A stretch of DNA of 64,000 bases. Origin: Ferrimonas pelagia. Lineage in GTDB: Bacteria; Pseudomonadota; Gammaproteobacteria; Enterobacterales; Shewanellaceae. The notes beneath the pieces were generated by a model that saw only the letters and a program-made list of their open reading frames with translations, ran no database searches and was not told the origin of the DNA. The translations under genes and the position numbers were made by a program. The DNA lies in the NCBI RefSeq assembly GCF_039543565.1, contig NZ_BAABJZ010000006.1:186001-250000 (forward strand), given 5' to 3'. The stretch's first letter is position 1. Each line of letters starts with the position of its first letter. Shown here one piece after another: positions 40,492 to 49,200 of this stretch.

Positions 40492-41487
40492 TCACTGGGC
40501 CTGCTTGCGCAACAGCGACAGCAGCAGGGGGACGGCCAACACGGCCATGGGAATGCCCAGTGGCAGCTCTTCGGGGGCCAGTGCGGTGCGGCAGAGGATA
40601 TCGACCCAGATCAGCAGCAGTGCACCGATCAATAGGCTGGCGGGGATCAGAGCGCGATGACCCGGGCCAAGCAGCAGCCGGGCCAGATGGGGCACCACCA
40701 AGCCAACAAAACTGACGGCGCCGGCTAGGGCTACCGAGGCGGAGGCCAACAGGACGATGATCCCGCACCAGAGCAGGCGCTCACGGCGAATATTGACCCC
40801 GAGGGTCTGGGCCTTGTTCCAGCCCATCAGCAGCGCGTCCAGTTGTTGGCGGCGTTGCCACGCCACCGCGGCACAGCCGATCAGCAGCACCAGAAGCAGA
40901 GGCAGCTGGCCTAATTCGACCCCTGCTAAGGAGCCCAGCATCCAGCGCAGGGTCGGACCGAGTGCGCGTTGATCGCCCAGCAGCATCACCAGTGTGGTTA
41001 AGGCGGAGAGCAATGCGGCGATGGCGATCCCCGACAGGGTGAGGATCAGCGGGTTGATCTGATCGCCGCGGCCACGGGCGCAGAACCACACCATTGAGAA
41101 GGCCAGCAAGCCGCCGATAAAGGCCGCCAGTGGCAGCGGCAACAGGGTGATCAGCGGCCAGCCAAGCAGGTGCATGACCGCCATCAGACTGGCGCCGTTG
41201 GCGACACCGAGCAGGTAGGGATCGGCCAGCGGGTTACGCAGCAGGGTTTGGGCTAGGGCGCCAGCCAGGCCCAGTGCGGCACCGACCAGTGCAGCAGCGA
41301 GCACTCGGGGCAGACGCAGATCGGTAATGATCAGGCCCGAGACGGCGCTGTCATCGCCTTGCAGGACGGCCCAGAGGGTGTCTGCCGGTAGAGGCACGCT
41401 GCCCAGCATCAGTCCGGCCAGCAGTGACAGTGGCAACAGTGCCAAGCCCAGCAGCAGGGCGGCGTTGCGGTATTGATTGAACATCAC
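40492..41487 (-). CDS. BtuC/FecD-like ABC transporter permease
   Basis: Inner-membrane permease of the FecCD family, 331 residues with about 10 helices. Signatures: LRLPRVLAAALVGAALGLAG (about 55), LLRNPLADPYLLGVANGAS, and the coupling-helix region AGAVSFVGLVVPHLARLLLG (about 250). ATG ATG at 41487 overlaps the binding-protein stop by 4 bases, so translation is coupled. Only one permease gene is present, consistent with a homodimer. Confidence 0.95.
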   Translation of the reverse strand: MMFNQYRNAALLLGLALLPLSLLAGLMLGSVPLPADTLWAVLQGDDSAVSGLIITDLRLPRVLAAALVGAALGLAGALAQTLLRNPLADPYLLGVANGASLMAVMHLLGWPLITLLPLPLAAFIGGLLAFSMVWFCARGRGDQINPLILTLSGIAIAALLSALTTLVMLLGDQRALGPTLRWMLGSLAGVELGQLPLLLVLLIGCAAVAWQRRQQLDALLMGWNKAQTLGVNIRRERLLWCGIIVLLASASVALAGAVSFVGLVVPHLARLLLGPGHRALIPASLLIGALLLIWVDILCRTALAPEELPLGIPMAVLAVPLLLSLLRKQAQ

Positions 41488-42389
41488 CGGAGCTCCTTTG
41501 AGGGTGTCGGCAGTTGGGCGAGTGCCTGATTGAGATGCAGGATCCCTTGGCTGGATCGGACGCCGTCCATGGTTTCGGAAAAGGGCAGGCTCAGGGTTGG
41601 AATGTGGCCTAAGGCTCGGCTCAATCCGGCTTGTTGGTTGAGTAGCTGTTGTTTGGCTTTGGCGGGTGACCAGTTGGAATCGACCAGTACGATCAGATCC
41701 GGCTGGGCGGCGATCACCTGTTCCCAGGACAGGGTCGCGAATGGGCGTGGGATCGCTGCGGCGCCGTTGATGGCGCCGGCTTGTTCGATCAAGTTATGGG
41801 CAAAGCCGGTTCCGCCTGCGACGTAGGGGGCGTCGTCGCCACGGAGCCAGAGGATCACCGTGGGTTGATAGGGCAAGGTGTGGCGCTGATCCAGCTGCGC
41901 TTGCTGGCGGGCGATCTCCGCTTGGGCGGCTTGCTCGACACCGAGCAGTTCCCCTAGGGATCGGATCTGCTCAAACAGGGTGGCCAGATCGGCCGGGCTA
42001 TCCGCGGGGGGCGTCATCAGATAGCAGTCGATGCCGCGCGCCTGCCACCATTGCTGCGGGCCGATCCCGGCCGTGGTGAAGGCGCTGGCAAAGCCGCCGA
42101 TCAGCAGATCCGGTTGCTGCAGCAGTAGGGTTTCTTTGTTCGGGTAATAGCGCGAGAGCACAGGAACTTGGGCGTACTGTTTGGCCAGCGGTGGCCAGAT
42201 CGCCTCGTCGGCGTAGGCGCTGCCGACCATGCGATCCGCCAGGCCTAGTTGCAGCAACAGTTCGGTGCTGTGCTGGTTGAGGCTGATGATCCGCTGGTAG
42301 TGATCTGCACTCGTTGGTGGCAGTGGGAGCTGACTCCAGACACCAAAAGGCACAAGCCAGAGCGGCAATAGCAGAAAAAGACGAAGCAC
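41484..42389 (-). CDS. BtuF/FecB-like periplasmic binding protein
   Basis: 301 residues: short signal peptide (LFLLLPLWLVPFGVWS), then a type III binding-protein fold (PF01497) with RIISLNQHSTELLLQLGLADRMVGSAY, QPDLLIGGF and the long interdomain helix. The GTG start at 42389 is supported by AGGGAT 6 bases upstream. First gene of the operon, downstream of an FNR-type palindrome. Family members bind haem, siderophores, cobalamin or nickel chelates. The regulator beside it and the hydrogenase genes in this window favour nickel, as inference only. Confidence 0.88.
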   Translation of the reverse strand: MLRLFLLLPLWLVPFGVWSQLPLPPTSADHYQRIISLNQHSTELLLQLGLADRMVGSAYADEAIWPPLAKQYAQVPVLSRYYPNKETLLLQQPDLLIGGFASAFTTAGIGPQQWWQARGIDCYLMTPPADSPADLATLFEQIRSLGELLGVEQAAQAEIARQQAQLDQRHTLPYQPTVILWLRGDDAPYVAGGTGFAHNLIEQAGAINGAAAIPRPFATLSWEQVIAAQPDLIVLVDSNWSPAKAKQQLLNQQAGLSRALGHIPTLSLPFSETMDGVRSSQGILHLNQALAQLPTPSKELR

Positions 42390-42448
42390 ACAGATCCCTG
42401 ATTATCTCTATGGTTGGCCGATTATGTTCGCGCCCAAATGAGATTGAT

Positions 42449-42462
42449 TTGATATATATCAA
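42449..42462. promoter_or_regulatory. FNR-type palindrome
   Basis: TTGAT-ATAT-ATCAA, a perfect match to the FNR/EtrA consensus TTGAT-N4-ATCAA, inside the longer palindrome TTTGATATATATCAAA (42448-42463). It lies 60 bases before the binding-protein start and 68 bases before the NikR-like start, so it could control either or both. It suggests anaerobic control of the transport operon. Confidence 0.75.
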
Positions 42463-42529
42463 AGTTTTACTAGCCGGTATGAAGAAAAATGATTTCGTGT
42501 GATGTTGGTGGAGTTACGACAGGAAGCGT

Positions 42530-42952
42530 ATGGCGGTTGAGCGGATCACGTTATCTATGAGTGCCGATCTTTTGAGATTGGCCGATGAATTGGCGCGGCA
42601 GGGACAGTACAACAACCGGTCTGAGTTGTTTCGAGATCTGGTACGTGAGCAGAGCCGGCAGAAGGAGCTTATGCATCGGCCGAAGATCCTATGCATTGGA
42701 ACACTCACGTTTCTCTACCGGCGTAGCTCTAATTTGGTGATAGGGCGGATCAGTGACGTGATGCAGGCGCAGCGTGAGTGGGTGATTGCCTCGACCCAGA
42801 TCCCGGTGGATGATCTGCAGGTGATGGAAACCCTGTCACTGAAAGGGCCGGCCGATGTGTTGTTGCAGATCAACAATGAGGTGCAGACCCTTAGTGGTGT
42901 GGAGAATTGCCATCTGCACTTGATCCCCGTAATGCATGATCAGCCAGCCTAA
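42530..42952 (+). CDS. NikR-like ribbon-helix-helix regulator
   Basis: 140 residues. N-terminal ribbon-helix-helix (ERITLSMSADLLRLADELA, YNNRSELFRDLVRE) and a C-terminal ACT-like domain (IGTLTFLY through ENCHLHLIPV), the NikR layout and length. In E. coli NikR nickel is held by His76, His87, His89 and Cys95; the matching stretch here reads STQIPVDDLQVME and lacks the H-x-H and Cys. It may sense another metal or use other ligands. AGGAAG precedes ATG 42530. It diverges from the transport operon, which it most likely controls. A clear GTATGA-N16-TCATAC operator is absent. Confidence 0.8.
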   Translation: MAVERITLSMSADLLRLADELARQGQYNNRSELFRDLVREQSRQKELMHRPKILCIGTLTFLYRRSSNLVIGRISDVMQAQREWVIASTQIPVDDLQVMETLSLKGPADVLLQINNEVQTLSGVENCHLHLIPVMHDQPA

Positions 42953-43539
42953 TCCAGCAACTCGATCTCCAAGCTTTCCAACAAACTGGTCGCCTCGAAC
43001 CGGCTGAACTTTGCTCCTTTGACCGGATTATTGAAGATGTTGATGTCGTAGGCGATCGCTTCGGCAAAGTTGGCGTTACTGAGGTTGGTGTTATGAAACT
43101 GGGCGCCGGTAAAGTCGGTGTGGCTAAGATCGGCGTCACTGAGATCGGCTTCGCGCAGATCCAGGTTGTGGGCTTTGCACTCAAGCATCTGTAACTCATT
43201 GAGTTTCAGTCCGTAGAAGCTGCCTTCGCTGAGCAGGCACTGGTCAAACTGGACCGGGGCGCTGAACAGGAAGTTGGGCCAGTTGACCCGAGTCCAGTCG
43301 ATCCCCAGTAGCTTGCAGTGCTCAAAACGTACGTCGCGCAGTTGGCTATAGCCGAGCTGTACTAGATTGAGGTTACAGCGGATGAAGTGGCAGTCGATGA
43401 ATTGGCAGGCGTCGAAGGTCGCTTCACTGAAGTTACAGTCGATGAAGGTGCAGTCATCGAACCGTTTGTCATTGAGTTCCTCGTAGGAGTGATCCAACTT
43501 TTCAAACCGTTGGGACTGGTATTCGTGTTGTTTAAACAT
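42949..43539 (-). CDS. Pentapeptide-repeat protein (Qnr/McbG-like)
   Basis: 196 residues forming a right-handed quadrilateral helix of A(D/N)LxX-type repeats. CTFIDCNFSEATFDACQFID and DLREADLSDADLSHTDFTGA are clear repeat runs. They are interrupted by LGIDWTRVNWPNF (about 88), a break seen in gyrase-protecting relatives. Such proteins mimic DNA and bind DNA gyrase; whether this one does is unproven. ATG 43539 gives MFKQHEY; a longer frame to 43572 is less likely. Its 3' end overlaps the 3' end of the regulator gene by 4 bases. Confidence 0.85.
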   Translation of the reverse strand: MFKQHEYQSQRFEKLDHSYEELNDKRFDDCTFIDCNFSEATFDACQFIDCHFIRCNLNLVQLGYSQLRDVRFEHCKLLGIDWTRVNWPNFLFSAPVQFDQCLLSEGSFYGLKLNELQMLECKAHNLDLREADLSDADLSHTDFTGAQFHNTNLSNANFAEAIAYDINIFNNPVKGAKFSRFEATSLLESLEIELLD

Positions 43540-43699
43540 GCTACTGCAGGGCTCAAGAAAATGTGCCCCCAATGCTAATGGCTTCGCTTAACGGGAACAA
43601 CGGCCTATTGGATTAGATCGGCTGATCCTTTTTGGGTTAGGACAAAGGTTCGGTTGGCCACGGGCGCAATGGAATAGAGACGAAGGAGAGTCTGTCTAT

Positions 43700-44728
43700 A
43701 TGCATAACGGGGCAACAGGGTCGAACGCCAGCACCATAGGCATTGAGGCACTTGGCGAGTTCTGGCGGGATCGAATGGCCGGGCAAAGCGTGTGCCGTTG
43801 GCGCGCGGATCGAGATCTGGCATTGATGAATGCACTCGGTATTGGACTGCATCAATGTTTGGTGTTCCTGTATGGGCAACGACCCAGTTTTGCCGATTTT
43901 GAACGCTGGATCGTTGCAACGGCTGGGCTACCGGTAGAGGCCACTGTGTCCCGATTCAATGCTGCTATGGATGCAGCGAAGATGTCCAGGGAGGTACAGC
44001 GTCAACTCGCGCAGATCACCGCGGCAGCCCCGGTGTTGACGCCGGAGGCATTGCAGCATTGGCAGGCACGCGGTTATCTGGTGCTGCGCCAGGCGATCAG
44101 TAAGGCGCAGGCTGATGTGGCTGCGGAGGCTGTTTGGCACACGCTGCAAGCATCCCCCAATGACGCTGACAGTTGGTATGGCCGAGCCAACGGGATCATG
44201 GTGGAGCTGATCCAGCATCCAGCGTTGCGTGCCATTCGTGGCAGTGCTCGGATCCGTAAAGCCTTCTCTCAACTTTGGGGCAGTGCGGATCTGTGGCCCA
44301 GTGCCGATCGCTGCAGTTTTCACCCTCCTCAGCGGCCGGGTTGGCCTTTTCCTGGTCCCGATCTGCATTGGGATCTCGATCTTAGTCAACCGCTGCGGTT
44401 TGCCACTCAGGGGTTGGTCTATCTGACGGATACGCCGCCGGAGCAGGGCGCGTTGACCTTGGTACCGGGTTTCCAACATCGGCTGGCGGATTGGCTGGCT
44501 GCTTTGCCTGCAGGGGTTGACCCGCAGCAGCAGGATCTGCATGAGTTGGGGTCGATACCGGTACCGGCACAGGCCGGAGATATGGTGATTTGGCATGCGG
44601 CCTTGCCCCATGGCAGCCGGCCGAATTTGGGACGGATGCCTCGATTGGTGCAGTACCTCAATTTAGCGCCAATCGATATTGACGCTGCCCAGTCCTCGCT
44701 TGGAGTGGCTGCGGGTGGTTTTAGCTGA
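43700..44728 (+). CDS. PhyH-like Fe(II)/2-oxoglutarate dioxygenase
   Basis: 342 residues. An N-terminal helical part (about 1-110) of unknown function is followed by a phytanoyl-CoA-dioxygenase-type jelly roll. It has LHWDLDLSQ (His-x-Asp iron ligands, about 218) and MVIWHAALPHGSRPN (second His, with the Arg expected to bind 2-oxoglutarate). It hydroxylates an unknown substrate. AAGGAGAG precedes ATG 43700. It converges with the beta-hydroxylase-like gene, overlapping its 3' end by 8 bases, at the edge of the giant-protein locus. Confidence 0.8.
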   Translation: MHNGATGSNASTIGIEALGEFWRDRMAGQSVCRWRADRDLALMNALGIGLHQCLVFLYGQRPSFADFERWIVATAGLPVEATVSRFNAAMDAAKMSREVQRQLAQITAAAPVLTPEALQHWQARGYLVLRQAISKAQADVAAEAVWHTLQASPNDADSWYGRANGIMVELIQHPALRAIRGSARIRKAFSQLWGSADLWPSADRCSFHPPQRPGWPFPGPDLHWDLDLSQPLRFATQGLVYLTDTPPEQGALTLVPGFQHRLADWLAALPAGVDPQQQDLHELGSIPVPAQAGDMVIWHAALPHGSRPNLGRMPRLVQYLNLAPIDIDAAQSSLGVAAGGFS

Positions 44729-45320
44729 GTAGCCCTGATAACTCGTATTGGGCTGCCTGATGGATCCAAGCACGCAGTGGCTCACTGCTTTGGGCATCAA
44801 TCACCAGCTGAATGCGACCCTCTGTGCCTCGATGCCATACCTCATGGGGCAGATCGGCATTGAAATACCACAGCTCCCCGACGGCCATGCGCAGTGGCTG
44901 ATCATCAATATGATAGAGCACGCCTTGGCTGCCGGTTAAGCTCAGATGAAGCCGCACTTCCCCCCCTTCGAGCGACAGATCTTTATCTCGGTGGCGTTTT
45001 ATATGGGCGCCGGGCGCCAGTCGCATTAGACGCACGGCGCCGATGGCGGTGGGGAGCAGATCAAGCAGTGCAAGCAGATGAGGGCAATCTGCAAGGGTGG
45101 GCAGATCGCACCACTGCGAGTGCCCCTCCAGCGCGTAAAGCTGCAGGATGGGATGGGCTTGGCGGTGCTGTGCGGCACAGCGCAGCGGCAGACAATCCCA
45201 GCGACCTTGATGGCCGCGGGTATTGACGTGCGGATGCCACTCGCCGTTGAGTAAGGGGGCAAGCTCTCGCAGGATAGGTGCTGTATCGATGCGCTTAAGC
45301 CGGACGAAGGGCAGGCTCAT
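44721..45320 (-). CDS. Aspartyl/asparaginyl beta-hydroxylase-like protein
   Basis: 199 residues with the Asp/Asn hydroxylase (PF05118-like) core: GAHIKRHRDKDL (first iron His), EVRLHLSLTGSQG, GELWYFNADLPHEVWHRGTEGRIQLVID (second His and the Arg for 2-oxoglutarate). Family members hydroxylate side chains in secreted proteins or small molecules. ATG 45320 starts 25 bases inside the methyltransferase gene, so the two are coupled. It is the last gene of the minus-strand run that includes the 3457-residue surface protein, an obvious candidate substrate. Confidence 0.85.
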   Translation of the reverse strand: MSLPFVRLKRIDTAPILRELAPLLNGEWHPHVNTRGHQGRWDCLPLRCAAQHRQAHPILQLYALEGHSQWCDLPTLADCPHLLALLDLLPTAIGAVRLMRLAPGAHIKRHRDKDLSLEGGEVRLHLSLTGSQGVLYHIDDQPLRMAVGELWYFNADLPHEVWHRGTEGRIQLVIDAQSSEPLRAWIHQAAQYELSGLLS

Positions 45321-46296
45321 GTACACGCTCTCCGCTGGGTTGGAAGACGAAGCAGGGCTCACGGCCCCACTGGTAGTGGAAAGCGATGCTGTCCAGCTGG
45401 TGCCACTCATGCAGAGTGAGGCTTTTTATCAGATTGAGGCTGGATTGGTTTTGGGTGAGCCAAATGTCTGCAAAGATCTGGATATCGGTCGCCAGATCGA
45501 GGCGGTCGGGCAGGCCATGGGGAGGGCAGCTCAGTGTGCCGGCAATGTGATCGTTTTGGTCGATGGTTTGGGCTGTGGCACGGTCGAGAGTAAAAAACGG
45601 CCCCAAGGGCAGTGGCAGCGCTCGATACTGAAGCGCTTGGCGATGATAGAGAGTGGCGCTGAGACGGATCTGCTGCGGGATCAGCGAACCGCCGGGTTTG
45701 AGACAGCGCGAGAGGTTGGCGAATATGCGTACCTGAGGTTCTTGCTCTAACATCGCTTTCATGGTTTCGGAAACGATCAGATCGAATCGACGCTCGCTGT
45801 GCCAGGTAATGGCATCGGCGAGGACGATCTCTTCTATAAACTCCCCCAGATCCAACTCATCCAGTACCCGCTTTAGTGTGTCGAGCGAATCCCGATGGAT
45901 ATCGAGCAGGGTGATACGTACCTGACTGGGCTTGATCAGCAGCAAGAGCGGCAACACCAAAGTGCCCAGTGGCCCTGTGCCCGCGTACAGCAGCTGAAGC
46001 GGCTGAGCCGGATCTGCGTGTGCGGCTATTGCAGCGAGGATCCCCTGTTGAAACTGCTGTACCCGCATATATTCCATGGCACACATGGCGGCGACCTGAG
46101 GTGAGACTGCTTTGCCCGCTGCGGTATGGCTGTAGCCCTGATCGATGAAGGTGGCTGGCCTCAGATCCAGTTCCAGAAACTGGCATAGGCGCTCAAGATA
46201 GGCATCCTGATGATGCTTGATAAGCCCTGGCTCGTCCGTCGGCACACACTGTAGCTGGCGGATGATGTTGGTTAACTCGGTTTTCAATGATGGCAT
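45295..46296 (-). CDS. PRMT-like SAM-dependent methyltransferase
   Basis: 333 residues with a Rossmann SAM site: LQLLYAGTGPLGTLVLPLL (motif I, about 100), ITLLDIHRDSLDTLKRVL (motif II acidic end), and LIVSETMKAMLEQEP, which resembles the double-Glu loop of protein arginine methyltransferases. A beta-rich C-terminal part (about 215-330) also matches that family's layout. A protein side chain is therefore a plausible substrate, but amino-acid or small-molecule enzymes share the fold. Its ATG overlaps the stop of the giant surface-protein gene by one base (46296). Confidence 0.75.
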   Translation of the reverse strand: MPSLKTELTNIIRQLQCVPTDEPGLIKHHQDAYLERLCQFLELDLRPATFIDQGYSHTAAGKAVSPQVAAMCAMEYMRVQQFQQGILAAIAAHADPAQPLQLLYAGTGPLGTLVLPLLLLIKPSQVRITLLDIHRDSLDTLKRVLDELDLGEFIEEIVLADAITWHSERRFDLIVSETMKAMLEQEPQVRIFANLSRCLKPGGSLIPQQIRLSATLYHRQALQYRALPLPLGPFFTLDRATAQTIDQNDHIAGTLSCPPHGLPDRLDLATDIQIFADIWLTQNQSSLNLIKSLTLHEWHQLDSIAFHYQWGREPCFVFQPSGERVHEPALRPA

Positions 46297-49200
46297 TAAA
46301 ACCCCAGGCTCAGTCGCAGGTAAAGGTTGTCGATGTCGTCAGCATACTGGCCATCCTGAGCAAAATACTGCCAGCCGCCGCCGACAGACCAGTGGTCGTT
46401 GAGTTGCCACTGTAGGCCTAGCTCGGTATACCAGTCGGTGCCATCCTCCTTGGCTTCGGTATGCAGTCGTGTGGAGCGGCCGCTCATTTCGCTGTCCCAC
46501 CACCAGGCGCCGGCACCGAGCTCCAGCGCCAATGGCTCGGTGAGCTGCCAACGGTAGTGGGCGCCAAGGGTGACGCCGCTGGTCGCACGAGGGCCGAGTG
46601 CAGCGGCGGCCTGTTGGCTGGCAGCGGGGTCCAGTGCGGTACCACGGTATTCGAGTTTGTATTCGCCCAGATCCTGATAGCCCAGGCGCAGCCGCCATTG
46701 GGGCAGGGCTTGATAGCCGATCGCGCCGCCCCAGCTCCAGTCGCTGTTGTCACGGTGCAACTGGTCGATCTCAAAGCCCGCTTGCGTCAGTTGCAGTTGG
46801 TCGAGCTGGGTTTGGCTGCTGGTACGGCTGTAACCGCTTTGCAGTGAGACCTCCCAGTTCGCGGCGGCTTGGGCGCAAAGAAGGGTGCTGGCGGCGGCGC
46901 TGACGCGCCAGAGCTTGCGCCGGCCTGCTGCGGCGAAGAAGGCCAGCAGGAGCAGCCCTGGGCCCACTCCGCCGCCACTGCCTTTGTGGGTAACGGTAAT
47001 GGTTTCATAGGCATCGATGGTGACGGATAAGCTGCCTTCGGCTTCGGCACCGAGGGGATCGGCGATCCGGTAGGTGACGGTGTCGACGCCTTGGTAGCCC
47101 AATTGTGGGCGGTACAGCACCTGTTGGTCGGCCGTCAGGCTGGCAGAGCCGTGCTCGGCGCTGACGGACAGCAGGCGCAGTGGTTGCTGGTCGGGATCGC
47201 TGTCATTGGCCAAAACGTCGACAATGATGCTGGTGCGATCTTGCGTTGTGGCGTTGTCCGGTTGCGCCTCCGGCGCTTGGTTGAAACGCACTTGGATCAG
47301 AATGGCTTCACTGACGCTGCCCCCGTTGCCGTCACTCAGGGTGTACGCCAGCGTGGCTTCACCGATGAAGTTGGCGGGCGGTTGATAGATCAGTTGGAGC
47401 GCGTGATCCTGCTCGATCTGACCGTCGCTGACATCCAGTTGAACCAGAGTGAGGGGATCGCCGTCGGGATCCTGTGCTTGTGCAACTGCGATGAGGTCAA
47501 TGTTGAGGCTGCTGCCTTGCGCCATCTCCAAGGTGGCCATCTGAGCCTGCGGGGCGCTGTTATCCGTTTGCAGGATCACCACGCCACCGGGATCGGTGAT
47601 CTGATTGGGCATATCATCGTCGTCGTTGGGACCGCCGTCGCTCAGGGTCAGCTGGATGCACCAATGGCCCTCGGTCAAACCGGACTGCCAGATGTCGCCG
47701 CCCGGTGGTGGACAGTAACCTTTTTCGCCCGCGGTACTGTGCAGTTGGTCACCGGTGCTGGTATCAAACTCGTACCAGCCCTTGCTATCGCTGTACTTGA
47801 GGTAGGCGGCATTGGCTGGCAGCGGTTCGCGCTGAGGCTGTACCAAGCGGTAACGCTGGCCACCCTCCGGCAGTCCGGTGGCGACGAAGTCCACCACATC
47901 GCTGACAAACTGATAGTCGGCGGGCTCAGGCAACACATCGAGTTCGTCCACATTGATGCTGTTGTTCTCCCCGCCGATGGCCAGAGCGCCAGCGCGGATG
48001 CAGATCCCGGCATCGCCCTCCACCAGATTCTGGTTCTGATCGTTCAGATCCAGTGGTGCCAGATTGCAGCCTTCGACGGCATCCAAGTAGTTCTCCAGGC
48101 CGTCGCCATCGTCATCGCCGTAGCCTTCCTGGGCATCGGGGATCAGATCGCCGTCGCTGTCGGCTTCGCTTAGTGGTGCTAGGGTGGCAACCAGTTCGAA
48201 GTGCAGGTTGGTGCGGCGCTCTAGATCGCCATCGCTGACACTGGCGCTGACTTCGTAGCTGCCCAGAGCCATGGCTGTGGGATCAAACAGCAGTTGGGTA
48301 TCGCCGTCCAGATCGGGCGAGCCAGCGGCCAAGACTGCGTCCTGCCATTGAACCGTCAGGGTGTCGTTGGGATCCGGATCTTCAATGTCGGCACTTAGGA
48401 TCACCGGGCCGCCATCCTGACTGAATAGGCGTCGTACTTCTCCAGCTTGTTGTGCACTCAGTTGGATGCTGGGCGCTAGGTTCTCTTCAACAATGGTCAG
48501 GGTGTGGGTGCTTTGTGTGCCTCGATTGATGTCCTCCGCCAAGGTCAGCAGCAGGGTTTCCGGTACGTCGGCTTCTTCATCGTTGAGGATAGTGACGCTG
48601 ATCTGCGATTCGGTGCCTTGTTCGAAGGTAAACGCGCCTGCGCTCAGCTCATAATCGCTGCCGTCGCTGGCGCTGCCACTGAGGCTAAAGGGCACCGTCA
48701 GGGGGTATTCTGGTGCATTGCCATTGAGATAGAGAGAGAGGGACGCATCGCTGCCTTCGGCAAGTGACTGGTCTTTGCCGAAGTTGATCAGCGGATGGAC
48801 ATCGACGGTTTGCGTCATGCTCAAGCTACGGCCCTCACTGTCCACGGTTTGCCACACCACTTCATGACGGCCCGGCGCAAAGCGTGATCCTCGAGGGGTG
48901 CGAGAGACGGCCAGCGGCTGACCGGTGTGATCTTCGGCCGTTGCGCTGCCCAGATCGACTTTGGTTCGTGTGCTCGTCGCCCAAATGACGATATCATCGG
49001 GTACTGTCAGCGTGGGTAGATCGCCTCCACCGCTCAGGCGCAGGGTGACGCTGGCGCTGTCTGTGCTATCAAAGCCATCATCGACCACATAATCGAGAGT
49101 GATCTCGCCAGCAACGTCAGCACCGAGCGTCAGTATTAGCGCGTCGTCTTCAATAGCAACGCTGCCTTGACTGCTTTGGGCGTTGATCAGGCTGAGCGTG

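Noticed and set aside
42477..42504. NikR operator GTATGA-N16-TCATAC upstream of the NikR-like gene
   Set aside because: The half-site GTATGA is present at 42477, but the sequence 16 bases on reads GTGATG, so the dyad is absent.
42390..42529. Cobalamin riboswitch before the BtuF-like gene
   Set aside because: The gap is only about 140 bases, shared with a divergent gene, and I see no B12-box-like sequence.
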